A stretch of DNA of 64,000 bases. Source: Pestalotiopsis fici W106-1. Taxonomy: Eukaryota; Ascomycota; Sordariomycetes; Amphisphaeriales; Sporocadaceae. The DNA lies in assembly GCF_000516985.1 (NCBI RefSeq), contig NW_006917091.1:6047101-6111100 (forward strand), written 5' to 3'. Under the pieces are notes generated by a model, which searched no databases, was not told where the DNA came from, and worked only from the letters and a program-made list of their open reading frames with translations. Position numbers and translations under genes: made by a program. This document shows positions 36,365 through 48,100 of the stretch, piece after piece; within the stretch, counting starts at the first letter, position 1, and each line of letters begins with the position of its first letter.

Positions 36365-37430
36365 GCTGTCCCAAGATGTTGGACTTGTCAGATTGACATT
36401 TCTTGAATTGTGACCTCAGTGCCAAAAGCCAGAGCTTTGTTGACGGAGTTAGCGTTTGGCGATCGGAAGTCGTGGGGCGTTTTTTGCGTTGGAAAGTTCA
36501 ACATGACACTATCGATAGATCTGGGTCATACTGCCGTTCAGACAAGTGTATCAGAATAAAAATATCCTGATATCAGTATTGCTGCAACTGAGGAACCATA
36601 GGACTTGCACATATATTTTATTCCTTAATGAACTGGGGCGCGCAAGCCACAGGTCTGTGGCGCTTTCAATAATTCTGACCAATCAGTGCATAGAGAAAGC
36701 AAAGCCACAACTGGACCTTATGTAGGCTCAATTATACCATACAACTTGGAACAAAAGCTTCGCCATGTCGTGATCATTATTGTGCCACACACAACACGAT
36801 GATTAATTCTGATGGGAAATGCACTCAGTGAACCATATTTGAAATTCATTGTCAGACAGCTACCATCTGTTAAAAACTATTAAATCATCCGGCGGACCTT
36901 TTGTCGTTTGACAAAGGAAGCGAACATAAAAGCGCCGCCGGATCTTTTCTCTCGCATGGGTGATCAACAAGGTCGTGGTCCACTCACTAAAATGCTTTTG
37001 CCGCGCGTCATGCTTAAAAGCTTGTTGAGATGACAGGGACCCGGCTAATTTCTCATTGGGCAGAGTGCCCCGCGGATTCCACGGGCCAAGTATCCATAAT
37101 TGTGCTTGAGTAAACTACATTGTATCACTGCGTAGGGTCTGTGGACTACAATGGACGTTGGAGTGATTCAAGACATTTCACAGAGGCTCCCGAGTATCCA
37201 GCTGCACAATTATAAAAGTACCAATGGGATATGAGCTAGCCAGATTTTCTATTTGATGTATATACTAGATAGATTCTATGACTATGGAACAATGGGATCA
37301 ATGTCCAAACGAATAGACGTTTAGAAAGGAAAGAATAAAAGAAATTCTAAACCCCCCTGAGGTGTGACGGGAATGGAGACTGGGGGTTTTAGGAGACTAA
37401 AAGCCGAGGCTTTCAGTGCCCGAGAAGAGC
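36365..37430. other. Gene-free region between SET/MYND and dioxygenase genes
   Basis: About 1.1 kb, moderately AT-rich. It should hold the SET/MYND promoter and the 3' end of the dioxygenase gene. No gene, RNA or clear repeat is seen. Confidence 0.5.
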
Positions 37431-38532
37431 TTAGTCGCTATTCGAGACACCTCCATCGGCGGTCAAGAGCGCAGCATAGCTTGTTTCGTAGCTGGCGGTA
37501 GGGTCGACACCAATAGTGATCCAAGAGAAGATGCCATCAGTGACATCATCTCCAAGGAAGACGTAATCAAAGACGGGGTCATTGTCGTTTTCGCTCTCGA
37601 GGCTAAAGACGCGATCGGCAGAGTTGAGGGTAATGTCGACCGTGCTAGTGTTGTAAGGGTAGGTGGCCTCGACCTGGGTAATCAAATCCTGGTCGTAGAA
37701 AAGCTGTCCAATGTGCGAGACGTTGCCGCCAGTGAGGGTGCCGTTCTCGAGAAGGCCGGCGCCTACGTGGGCGACAACGTGGACGTGGGTGGCGCGGCCG
37801 GAGTAGTGACCAGGGAAGACGGATCGGAACGAGGCCACACCATCCTCGTCGGTGGGCTGGATTCCGCGGGCGAAAGTCTTGTCCAGGTTTGAAGCATCAT
37901 CGCCGTTTCCGTTGCTGTCGTCCTGGACACCAGAGTAGACGCCAGTTGAGTTGCAGTTCCAAACGTCCCACCAGAGACCGGTGACGGGCTCGCACGTATT
38001 GACGTCGATGAACTGGGCGTGCAGGTAGTTGACCACACCGGGCTCGCCGTCGACAATGTCCTCGCGGTTGAGCTCGCCCTTGACCCAGAACGGTCCAATC
38101 TCGCCTTCCGGCGCCAAGATACAGGTGTGATTGCTTCCAAAGTAGGCCGAGGAATCGCTGTCGACGGTGATACCGGTCAGATCGGAGTGGTGGGTCGTGT
38201 TGAGGACGGTAGCAGCATCGCGGGCTTTGAGTGCTGTAATTAATGATTGCTCCATCAGCATCTGTCTATTCAATGGGGTTTTTGTTCTCTAGTCCTGCCT
38301 GTGTCTTACCTCGTGCCTTGACCAGCTCGTCAACGTATGCCTGTCGACGAACCTCGGCGCGCTTGAGGGTTCCTCTACGCTCGAGGGTTTCGGCGCACGA
38401 GTTGAGAGATCGCTTCGACTGGGCAATAAAGCTACGTTTCACTGCCTTGTTCACGACATGTTCTTCGTGGCCTGGGTGAGCGGCGGCGGCGGCAGCCAAG
38501 CAGGCAATGGTCAATTTAGTGAAAGCAACCAT
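37431..38532 (-). CDS. Secreted intradiol ring-cleavage dioxygenase
   Basis: Two exons on the minus strand: 38532-38310 and 38233-37431, 341 aa. The N-terminus is a signal peptide (MVAFTKLTIACLAAAAAA, cleavage before HPGHEE), then a basic pro-like segment. The dioxygenase domain (about 100-280) has GPFWVKGE, the DVWNCNSTGVYSG segment and PGHYSGRATHVHV. By family pattern the non-heme Fe(III) ligands are Tyr174, Tyr218, His224 and His226. Such enzymes split catechol-type rings between the two hydroxyls to give muconates; in fungi the secreted forms act on plant or own phenolics. Several N-glycosylation sequons are present. The gene points away from a secreted tyrosinase 1.9 kb upstream, whose product (catechol or quinone) could be related chemistry. 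Confidence 0.93.
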
Positions 38533-40388
38533 GATGGGCGAAAAGAGAGAGTTTGGGCAAGTAGTTGCAGAAAAGAGAGTGATAGACGGCTCAGGTGATG
38601 ATGAGATAGATGTCCAATATGTCCCAAGAACTGGGTGCTACCACCGGCCTTTTATCAACAGATTCATTGTATAGAACTTCGTGCAGTTTCCAATAGCCGT
38701 ATCCCTATTTGATGATGCCTCTCAGGGGCTGACGGGACGAAGATCCCTGTGTCCCCAGTATCCCATCATTCCCTTGTTTGCATAAAGCTCTAGATCCACG
38801 ATGTTCCTTGGAATCTAAGCCATACAGGTGCGAGGATACGCCTTACAATCTGATTTTTTGTCTATCCTTGAAACAAATTGCGTGGCCAGTTGCGTTGGCT
38901 TGTGGCCCGCGGACCAGTTCAGAGGACTATAAGCGAGTGTGAATGGATCCATAACACTGAGGAAGGCAGTGTTCCCTTCACGGTGAGCGTTGGGCATGTG
39001 GAGTCTTTGTTGGGCGGTTTTCCCGAGCAGATCGTCATTCTCGTAGTATTCTGAAAATATCCTTCTCCCTCTGGAAACGTGATAGCGTTCTATATCCCCG
39101 TTTTTGAATCCAGTGATCGGCTGGGTAGTCGTACTCTAGCAATACAATCGGGGTACCTCGGTAGTCGGGAAACTATAGTTGTCCGTCAGCCTCATTAGCG
39201 GTCTGTCCACTTTTCCAGACGAGCAATGCCAAGAATACGAGTAAACGATGCCAAACATCTGTGTATATACAAGTATTTTATTGTGAAATTGAATTATATC
39301 AAGGATAAACGAATTTATAAAAGTCTTGAAAAAGGTTATTCCCGCTAAATTATTTCTAATTATTTTATAAATTTCGTGGATTAAGAAATCTTTCTTATAC
39401 GATTCATTATTGTTGCGCATATACATAAATGTTTTTATTAACTTAGGAACAAAAGCTAAATATGACATATAGTTTAAATCATAATATTGCACCTTACACT
39501 AAAGGCCAGCGACGTTTAAAAAAAGAGCCATTGCTTATTAGCAGGCTATACGTACGGGTATACTATTCTGAGTAACCTTTTGAATACTAGTATATATGGA
39601 GTGGAAAGCCTTATTAACGCAATATGGTATTTTTTACCGAATGCTTCATATTCCAAGCGAACAAAGTCCCAGCGAGCGTGGGTTAGGTGAATGACGCGAG
39701 TAATTAGGATTCTCTTGAAATGACCCAATGACTCGGCATAGGGAATGGATCCAGGATATTCCGACTGTTTACCATGTATCCATTATACAGCGAAACCCCA
39801 GCCAAGGATATAGTCTTGGCAATGCAGCGCCGCGTAATGTACTAACGTGTGCCCTTGGAAACCCTTCTTTTGGTAGTGTATAATGCCCCAAGTCATTGAA
39901 CCTGGTGGGGACGGATAATACATGCGCCCTACATATTTGTTGACAATACATGCCATCAGGAGCCGGGGACCGAGTGGAACCCTGCCCTGTCGGTCCGCCA
40001 TCGCCAAGACATTCTACTTTAACCTTTCGCAGGGCCAAACACCCAATGATAACATTACAGTTACAAATTGCGGGGATGGTATATATCGATCAATGGTACT
40101 TTGCGGAGCAGCAACACGTATACCCCACGAATCATTGCGATATAAAGCCTAGGCTCGGCACTTGGTACAAGCGCGAGACTTGATATCAACATTGCTCCTC
40201 CTGTAGCTGCGCGTACTAGCTGACGACGGCATTGTTACACGAATTTGATGCAAAAAAGACAGTGGCTCAGGGGTATAGTTTGTGTATATGAGTCAGTGTT
40301 CGCAGAGACGGCTAGTTACAATGGATCCAGCAGTGCCACTATCTTCTATTGCTCCAAGCAGTCACTGTGAAACATTCTTCCCGTGGCG
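38533..40388. promoter_or_regulatory. Divergent promoter region (dioxygenase / tyrosinase) with AT-rich island
   Basis: A 1.9-kb region between two divergent secreted-enzyme genes, so it carries both promoters. Its centre (about 39240-39650) is much poorer in G+C than anything nearby. Flanking pieces carry short frames on the minus strand that look like broken protein sequence. No intact gene is present. Confidence 0.55.
39130..39770. other. AT-rich island, possible decayed insertion
   Basis: Sequence rich in TTA, TAT and AAT words, very poor in G+C between 39260 and 39500, between GC-balanced flanks. Two minus-strand frames (39492-39136, 118 codons, and 39728-39546, 60 codons) are Ile/Lys/Tyr-rich. 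The composition fits a transposon relic altered by repeat-induced point mutation, or inserted organelle DNA. Neither origin is shown by sequence alone. Confidence 0.45.
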
Positions 40389-41489
40389 ATGATCAAGTCT
40401 GCTGTTATCCTCGGTGCCTTTGTTGCCGCTACCAAGGCTGCCACTTGCGACTCGCCCGTGCAGCGTCAGAACTTTCTTTCGCTCTCAGATGACGACAAGA
40501 CGGCTTATCTCGATGCTGTTTCCTGCCTCACAACCCACGAAGCGGTCTTTGGCCTCTACGATGGAGCCACGACCCTGTGGGATGAACAGCAATACCTGCA
40601 CTTGACCATGTCAAACTATATCCATGGCGTGGTACGTCATATCAACAGGACTGCCCTCTCGAGCATTTGCTAAAAACGTAGTAGGGACAATTTCTCCCAT
40701 GGCATAGATATTATATGACATTGCATGAGAAATTACTGCAAACCTACTGTGGCTACACCGGCGGTATCCCATACTGGGACGAGCAAGCTGACGCCGCCAA
40801 CATCACCGAATCCGAGATCTGGAACTGGTTAGGCGGAGACGGAAACTCGTCCGACAGTCAGATTGTGACCGATGGGCCATTTGCCAACTTGGAACTCCAT
40901 TTGGGAGGATGGTCTTTCAATACAGTCATTCCAAAGATTGCAACGTATCACCTCAACCGCACCATTAGTGAAAGCATCTTTCAGGGCGCAAATCAGACAA
41001 ATGTAGACGCCTGCTTTGCACTGGACAACTACGACGAGGCATGGTATTGCTACGCCAAGAAGCCTCATTCATCAGCTCATGCGGGCACCGGAGGCACGGT
41101 AAGCCCATTGCAGAGATATTTCCCCAAAGACATACATCTGATAAGCTGACCATTATCGATGAAAACAGATGCAGAATCCAGTACTCTCTCCAGGCGACCC
41201 AATCTTCTTCCTCCACCACACCAATCTTGATCGACTCTGGTGGTTGTGGCAGTCGGCCAACTTGACTGCCCGTCTCACGGATATGGGCGGCTCAAACGTG
41301 CCTTCGGACGAGTTCAATGCCCAGAACAGCTGGGACGCCCCTGGTGCGAATTTCACCGATTACAGCGGCGACCCGGCCAATGTCACCACTCTTGCACACG
41401 TCCTGTCAATGTACGACATGATTCCCAACGTGACGATTGCGGACATTATGGACATTGGCGGCGAGGTTGTCTGTGCGGAATACGTCTAA
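40389..41489 (+). CDS. Secreted tyrosinase (type-3 copper, short fungal form)
   Basis: Three exons: 40389-40631, 40685-41098 and 41169-41489, 325 aa. The signal peptide is MIKSAVILGAFVAATKAATC. The CuA site has His71, His79 (YIHG) and His88 (LPWHRYY); the usual H-x7-H-x8-H spacing is kept. The CuB site has His209 and His213 (HSSAHAGTGG) and the FFLHHTNLDRLWW motif (His235-236). Family members oxidise monophenols or o-diphenols to quinones; some related short forms act on aminophenols or catechols only, so the exact activity is open. The protein lacks the long C-terminal cap domain of cytosolic tyrosinases and is glycosylated by pattern. Intron 1 lies between CuA His79 and His88. The gene is divergent from the secreted intradiol dioxygenase. 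Confidence 0.92.
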
Positions 41490-41913
41490 CTACACATTGC
41501 ATGTCATGTATGGCAACAATATGCAAAGGGTAGTAGTTATGGTGGCTTGATCATAATTTGCTTTCTTATATATATAACTACCAAAACGTATTTGGTTGTG
41601 TATAGTTTAATGACATTTAAGAGAACTCTCATGTCGGCTATATTCCACACGCTATCGGACGATTATGATCCTTTGTATTCCCACCTTCCTCTTTGAGCAA
41701 GCTAGCGATCGTATAGCCAGTACGTGACTCATCGCCGTGGAGGGTTGCCTAAAAGATGCTTACCGCGTCGGGTTAAAGTCGACTCTGGATGTCAACCAAT
41801 ATGAGGAGCACAACATACATTGCAGGAATACGACCGATGATGCATATATACTCGCTTGTTGGGTATTGTTCGTATTCACTGCTAGATTCCCTCATGAAAC
41901 AAGTACTATTACA
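41490..41913. other. Intergenic region between tyrosinase and GNAT gene
   Basis: About 0.4 kb, AT-rich near 41550-41620. It should contain the tyrosinase 3' end and the GNAT promoter. No gene is seen. Confidence 0.5.
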
Positions 41914-42619
41914 ATGCCTCTCGTAGTTCAACCCGCCACAGAAGCCGACGTGCCTCGCGCCGTCGAGATTGAGGCGGCTGCGTATGGGCCCAACCAATTC
42001 ACACCTATTCTCTTCCCCGGACCCATGCCGGCCAACGCCCTAGAAGAACGGGCCGCATTCTTCGTCAAGGGCCTGAGGGAAGACCCGACGACACGATGGC
42101 ACAAGGTCGTTGACACGGATTTAGACGGCCAGGAACAAACGGTGGCCGTGGTCAAGTGGCATATTTTCACCGAGAAGCCGCAGTTTACGCCTCGGGCAGC
42201 TGTGCAGGGCTGCAATCTCGAGGCCTGTGACTTGGTGTTTGGGGGACTGCAAAGGCAGAGAGCTAGGATCTTGGGCGACACTTCCTATGTTTGTGGGTAT
42301 TTCTCGTGATGTCTTCCCACCGCCCTTCTCGGAACGATTCGCTAATAGGCCCTTGAAACGGTAAGATCTTCATTCACTGCAGACTGACCCCAAACACAAG
42401 CGCCGAGGTGCTGCGACCTTGCTCATACAGATTGTCCTGGAAGAAGCACAGAAACGGGGCATGATTGCCTATCTTGAGTCCTCCGAGGCCGGCCATTCTC
42501 TTTACAAGGGACAAGGCTTTGAGGATATTGAGATGCACGAGGTTGACTTGAGCAAATGGGGTGCCACGGATACTCACAAGACCTGGGCCATGATGTGGAA
42601 ACCTACCAAGAATTCATAA
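41914..42619 (+). CDS. GNAT-family N-acetyltransferase
   Basis: Two exons: 41914-42292 and 42366-42619, 210 aa. The start is MPLVVQPATEADVP, the usual first strand and helix of the fold. The acetyl-CoA loop lies just after the intron: TDPKHKRRGAATLLIQ, the R/QxxGxA motif. A later part (SSEAGHSLYKGQGF) is the typical fourth conserved block. The intron (42293-42365) uses donor GTGGGT and acceptor AAG, chosen because only this pair restores the strand before the loop (VYLHSLQTDP); the more obvious CAG acceptor at 42382 would drop those residues. The substrate is unknown; the family acetylates small amines, antibiotics or protein N-termini. Confidence 0.82.
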
Positions 42620-43193
42620 CAAGGTTTCGGGCCCTATACTATGAACAGCAACGTTTCTCAAATTTATGCTTTTGCATTCAGATCTCATGGAGCATTCAAT
42701 GTGCAGTACTAAGCCCGTATACTGGAGCCGGATATGATCTTTTGTTATTTCCTTTCAGAATGCGAAATGTTGCACCAAAAAAAAAAAGATCAAAGTTTAT
42801 TACCAAGTTTGAGAAAGAGATATAAAACAGGTTAAGACTTTTTGCCCACCGCTTGCTACTTGAAATTGCTGTTTGAGTCTTGTCAAATTTCTGGAAATGG
42901 ACAAACGGTTTGGTGATTGGAGAGTTGTTTGCCTTTTGACGCCTATTTAAAGAAGCTACATTTAGCGGGGTTGGAAGCCTAGTATAGCTCAGACTTCTCA
43001 AAACTCCATCACCAACCAGGCTTAGAATCAACACTAAACTTCCTAAAAAGGGCAATTTTGGCTTTAGTGAATGGGAGAAACCGCAGTCAGACTTCTTTCT
43101 CTCTAGGCACACTATTGATTCAGTCGAATCAAAGCAGGTAAAGGAGCCACGAACCACCCGGACTAGAGCTGCCTGCCCTTGTACAACGTCTGG
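42620..43193. other. Intergenic region upstream of the FolB-domain gene
   Basis: About 0.6 kb with AT-rich sequence, including an A run at about 42777-42788. It should contain the GNAT 3' end and the next promoter. No gene is seen. Confidence 0.5.
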
Positions 43194-44262
43194 ATGCTGT
43201 CAGCGCTCAGATCCTACATGATGACGACGCCCAAGCCCGACCCTCCGGCACCTCTGCTCTCAACGTGGGAGGTGTCGGCCGCCGCCGGCGAGCCCATTGC
43301 CGTGGTGCGCGTGCGCAATCTGCAGGGCACGGTGCCGGTCGGCCGGGACGCCTGGGGCCGGCCGGACAAGGCGCAGCCGGCGCTCATCTCGACCGAGGTG
43401 TCGTTTGCCCAGCCCTTTGGCGCCGCCTCGGCCACGGACACGGTCAGCGCCGAGACGGCGCACTACGGCAACCTGAGCAAGAACCTCTTGGCCAGCCTGG
43501 GCGCCTTTGCCCAGGCGAGCCCGCCCACCAAGGTCGCTGCTGCTGCCTCCGCGGCCGGAGACAATGGCAAACCTAGCTCCGGCGACGTCTTTGAGCTGCT
43601 CTGGGTCGGCCTGACGGGCCGCGTCGTCGACGGCAGCGCCCGGGCGCTACCGCTCGACCGTCTGCCCTTTCTCAACACGGATCGCTTGCGGGGCTTGTCG
43701 CTGACGGTGCACCTGCCCAAGGCGAGTCTGCTGGGTTCCGGGGTCAGCCAGACCGTTACGGCGTGCTTCAATGGGGAGACTGAGGCGGCCGGCAACCCGC
43801 TGCGGAGCTACGCCCGTAGTCTCCGGATACACGAGCTACGCATCCCCGTTCTCATTGGCGTCAACGACAATGAGCGGCAAGCCAAGCAGATGGTTGTGGC
43901 CGACGTGGAGATTGATAAGCTCGATGTGACGAGGGACATTCACCCGGAGCTCGAAAGTATTATTACCGAGGCAAGTAACAATCATGTGTCTCTTCTTCTC
44001 TCTTCCCATTTCTACAAGCTTAGTGCTGAGTGCTAACTGACACATCAATGATTAGACAATGAGTGCATCTTCCTTTGAAACACTGGAGGCACTTGGAGCG
44101 TTGGTGGCAGGAAAGATCCTGGACGAGTTTAAGATTGTAGACGATCCCAAGACAGGTCGGGAAAGGGGTTGGCAAGTCAAAATAGCACTTGGCAAGCCTA
44201 TTGCGGTTCCCTTTGCGGATAGTCCCGAGGTGATTATCAAGATGGGAGCCGGGTTGCTCTGA
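43194..44262 (+). CDS. Tandem dihydroneopterin aldolase (FolB)-domain protein
   Basis: Two exons: 43194-43970 and 44056-44262, 327 aa from the first ATG; ATG at 43218 or 43221 is an equally possible start. Two FolB-like halves are visible. The first begins AVVRVRNLQGTVPVG (about 45) and the second IHELRIPVLIGVNDNERQAKQ (about 222). The second half keeps the Glu of the NDNER motif and the terminal LGKPIAVPF with the Lys expected near the active site. Dihydroneopterin aldolase makes 6-hydroxymethyl-dihydropterin in folate synthesis, but fungi usually carry it fused to HPPK and DHPS. Here those partners are absent, so this may be a stand-alone relative with another pterin or epimerase role. The intron is of GC-AG type (GCAAGT). 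The exon DNA is very GC-rich. Confidence 0.8.
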
Positions 44263-44422
44263 GACGTGATGAGAATAGATGAATACATGAATTGCAGCTC
44301 TATCTGATCTGCATGTGACTGCTATGGTTGTCTATCGCGTGTCGACTCTAAATACTATCGCTAACTTTAAGATCTGAAACACGGGTCACAACCGACGCCT
44401 GCCAGCACTCAATCATGGCCAT

Positions 44423-45154
44423 TCAAACCTTTCGGCAGAGTGGCACATCACCGTTTGTGATCATATCGATGAAGGCGGGATCTGGGTTGTACATCATGAC
44501 ATGAAAATGCTCAACTGCCCGGACCGACTTTAGAGATCTCCAGTTCTTGAACCAGACGTACTGCGCAACATTCATCATCAGTAAATTTATAGAAATGCTT
44601 ATTATCAAAACGGCTTCTCATCTTACACTGTCTCGTGGCAACTTGGAGCCGAATTTTTGCGTGACATAGTCATCAATTTCTCTTCTTGCTTTATCGGTGA
44701 GATCATCCGTCGCCGGGTCGTCTTCCAGCTCAAACTTTGTCCAGACGACGAGATGCACGATCCTCTCATCGAGACCATAGGGCCAGTCGTTCCAGAGAAT
44801 CTTGATGTCGTCACCAAATTCAAAAGGTTTACCCCGCGACACTGTTGGCATGTCCCACGCGAGGCGCTCCTTCAAGACAAAGTTTATCACGCTGCCATAG
44901 ACCTGCTTCAGTTTCGAGGTGTAGGCCAGGTAGCGTCTCAGATCTGAAGGGCGTCGCTGAAAGGCGTCTAGTCGGTTCTCTGCAACAATCTGTTGGACTT
45001 CTGGCCAGGTGATTCGACGATACTGCTCGTCGGGGGTGGCGATGATGCCAATGTCTTTGGCGCTGAGATTGCGCAAGAACTCGGGGCATTCCTGCGTCCT
45101 CTCGGCCTCGGGCACATTTACTTGCCAAAACGGCAAACCTCCCAGACTCCCCAT
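44423..45154 (-). CDS. DUF3605 protein (GlcNAc-induced Gig1-like)
   Basis: Two exons on the minus strand: 45154-44627 and 44560-44423, 221 aa. The protein starts MGSLGGLPFWQVNVP and has the blocks expected of DUF3605: ECPEFL, a Trp-rich segment, FGDDIKILWNDWPYG, and LVVWTKFELE. The second exon, YVWFKNWRSLKSV through HFHVM, completes the domain. In Candida a member (Gig1) is induced by N-acetylglucosamine, but the biochemical role is unknown. It is convergent with the FolB-domain gene, 160 bp apart. Confidence 0.85.
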
Positions 45155-48100
45155 TACCCTCCTCCTCCTACGACGGCAAACACGTATATGTATGGGCGAC
45201 GAGAGGGCGGGTCTCTCTCGTCCCGCCTGTCTATTCTGGTCTGCAGCAAGCCGAGTTGTCGCAAAAAGGCGGGCCGGGCTAGCGGCTGGATAAGGTTATT
45301 GATGGCTTTTGGTGCCCTAGACCAGACAGACCTAGTATTCCCGGCGTCAACTTCATCAAGTACCTCGACCTGGGTGTCGAATGTCGTGGGTTGTAGACAT
45401 GTGAGAGAGTCAAAAACAGTGTGAGATGTTTCCTAATCTTGTTTTACTCATTGGTATCTCTCGGAGGGAGAGCAACAAATGTCAGTTGAGATAGAAATGT
45501 TCACAGAGCCAGAGACAAAAGAAGGCCAAAACAAGTCAGGTGAACCTTTAATCCCACATGTCGCCTCACGCCGTGCATAAGGCCCCAAGGGTGCAAGCAT
45601 GATACGTGACCCCCTCCATCCCCCCTCCAAAAGCTTGTGGGCGGTTCCTTTCAGGGGGCCCAAGGGGCAATCGACAGGCACATTAGCCACAGCCAACGGG
45701 CTGACGCCACAACACGGGGACGGAGTCAGGAACCAGACCAGGTCTACATTTGAATTTGGGGTTGCAGAAAAAAAATATCCATCGATTACCCGCAGTCAGA
45801 GCATGGAAGTTGAATGGATGTCTGTTACCAAATATCGGTGTGCTTGAGAAAGAGTGGTGGGTGATTGACAAGAAAGAAGGCCAGCCCCCCCTTGGACCCC
45901 TTTTGCTAATAAGGTCCTTTGATGGGACCTTGTTGGATGTGGATGTTGGCATCAATCAATGTCATGCAGAGAAGAACAAGAAGAAGTGGTTTGTTCTTTT
46001 GCTTCTTTTCTCCTACTGGCCATTTGCGCACGATCCCATCCCCCGTTGTTCTGTATACCTACCTGAATGGCTAGGCCAGCTCCTTTTTAACTGACCGTAT
46101 GTCTGCACTTACCTTGGTAACCTGACCTAGGGAGCCTGGACTTGGTAGCAATGAATGAAAGGTCGTGGCTCCATGGTAATGTAGAGGTGTGTTGGCGCGT
46201 CTGCTGGTGGTGGTGATCTGTCAATCCAATTCCCCTAGTTGCCGGCATCTGGACCCCACGTGGCGGGGTTTCCAATGTCCATTTGCTCTCATCAGAATGA
46301 CGTTTTCTCCCACTCCATTGGGGGTGGTTTGAGATGAAGTTGCGTGGCTTTTTGTGCTTTGTTCAAACAATGCACAGATGCAAATGGATGGGAAGAAAAA
46401 CAACAAAATTTTTGGAGTATACACAGAAGAATGAATACGAACACAACAAGTAATATGTCAAAAACTTGCAGAGCACGAAACCAAGAAAAGACAATCGAGC
46501 CGCCAGCCAAAGAAAAAAAAAACCCCTACGCCATTCCTAAAGTGTCTCAAGCTCAACCTAGAACAGGCGTTTCAGGGGCTGAACGTCTAGACGTTCGTAT
46601 AGACCGTCAAGACCGTGAGCGCTATTGCATAAACTTTCAGCTGAGTTCTGTCCACAAACTTTGTAGTACCTGACACCAACCAGTAGGAAGAGGCTAGATG
46701 ATTGCATATACGGCTGGAAGATAGAGAGGTTGAAAAAATTTGTTCGTATAGGGTCCGTGATAACACACAATCTGGCCCAAAGGCCGGCGCAATTGGCTAG
46801 GTGAAGCACTTTAGAGGTTCACGATGTGCGATTGGGGAATTTTCGTAGGTTCCCTGAACTCGAATGTGCTCCATCAAGTCTCAGATATCAGGTTCAAGCT
46901 TCATCCCCGTGCGGCTTTTCTTTGCTACCACCTACCACTGTCTGCATCTCTTTTGTATATCCTTGCCATGATCGTCCAAACGAGGGAATCAAAGTTTGGA
47001 CTTCTAGAGACATCCATCTGCTGGTGTGGAGCTATTGATCGAGCTTCCAGAACCCAGATGATTGATCTTTCAGCTAGGAGAATACTACTACTTGTTCCTG
47101 CTTTACCTATTCAGAAAGAGGCCGCTACCCGCCGCCCGGCTACGATACTGCTCATGATGCAAGGAGAGAAGCTCAGGATAGGTAGTCATAAAACCCACCG
47201 TCACCACCAAGTGGGCTAGGTACCAACTACACTAATACACCCCTGCTCCATTTACAGAGAATTGATCTTACGTGTTACTTTTTTTGGTATTTCGGTTGCG
47301 CGGAATTAGTTGCAGAACTATTGGCTTCTGTGCTTTGATGCTGAAATAAAGAAGGGGGCGAGCGAAAGAGGAAGAAAAAGGCCAGGCCAGCAGAAGCGAA
47401 AAGTGCGCGATAAGACTCGTCCGAGTTTTCGCTATAATCCATCATGGATGAGGCGAATATTGGCTCTCGATATGTCTGTTTTCGGACTCGATGTGGCGTC
47501 TACAGGCGTTGACATCCCGCGTTCTGCCCTGCCCAGTGTCCCGGGGGTGTGTTCGAACCCAGGCTGGGCCCAGTAGGAAACGGTAATGTCGCCGATAGAA
47601 TACCTTTAGGTAAGGGTAGAATCGCTGGGAAAATCCATTCTCACGTCTTCTTCAGCTGTTGTTGGGTGGATGTTTTGGGCGATGCGAATCTTGGCTTAAC
47701 ATAGCTTCCCTAGCTAGGTAGCCGCCCACGCAAGTTGCATGTATTGTAGCAGCAGCCCACCAATTCGCACCCTTTCCCACCCCACCACTCCTGATTGCGA
47801 TTGATCTCGCCAGCCAAATTGGATGGGTCTGAATGCGATGGGGCACCTGCTATCCCTGCTTGCGGGCGCCACATTATGTAGCTAGAGTGGACTCTAGGTG
47901 TCGATGAACATTGACTTCATCCAAGGAACGGGAGATTTGCGCGACGACACGGCGGCCGGAGATGTACCAACTACCTGAGGGGCTCCGGGGCAGCCCGATG
48001 AATTAATCGATCGTGCGTGTAGTGTACATTATTACCGGCAGCATATGTAGTGTTCCGTAGTGTAGACAACGCAAGCAAAGGAGAGAGAGAGAGACTAGCT

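Noticed and set aside
37416..37892. A 158-codon + strand frame over the dioxygenase gene
   Set aside because: The minus strand encodes conserved dioxygenase motifs; this frame is its mirror.
47540..47575. A GTTCGAACCC word resembling a tRNA T-loop
   Set aside because: No matching acceptor, D or anticodon stems could be laid out around it, and no A-box is present at the right distance.
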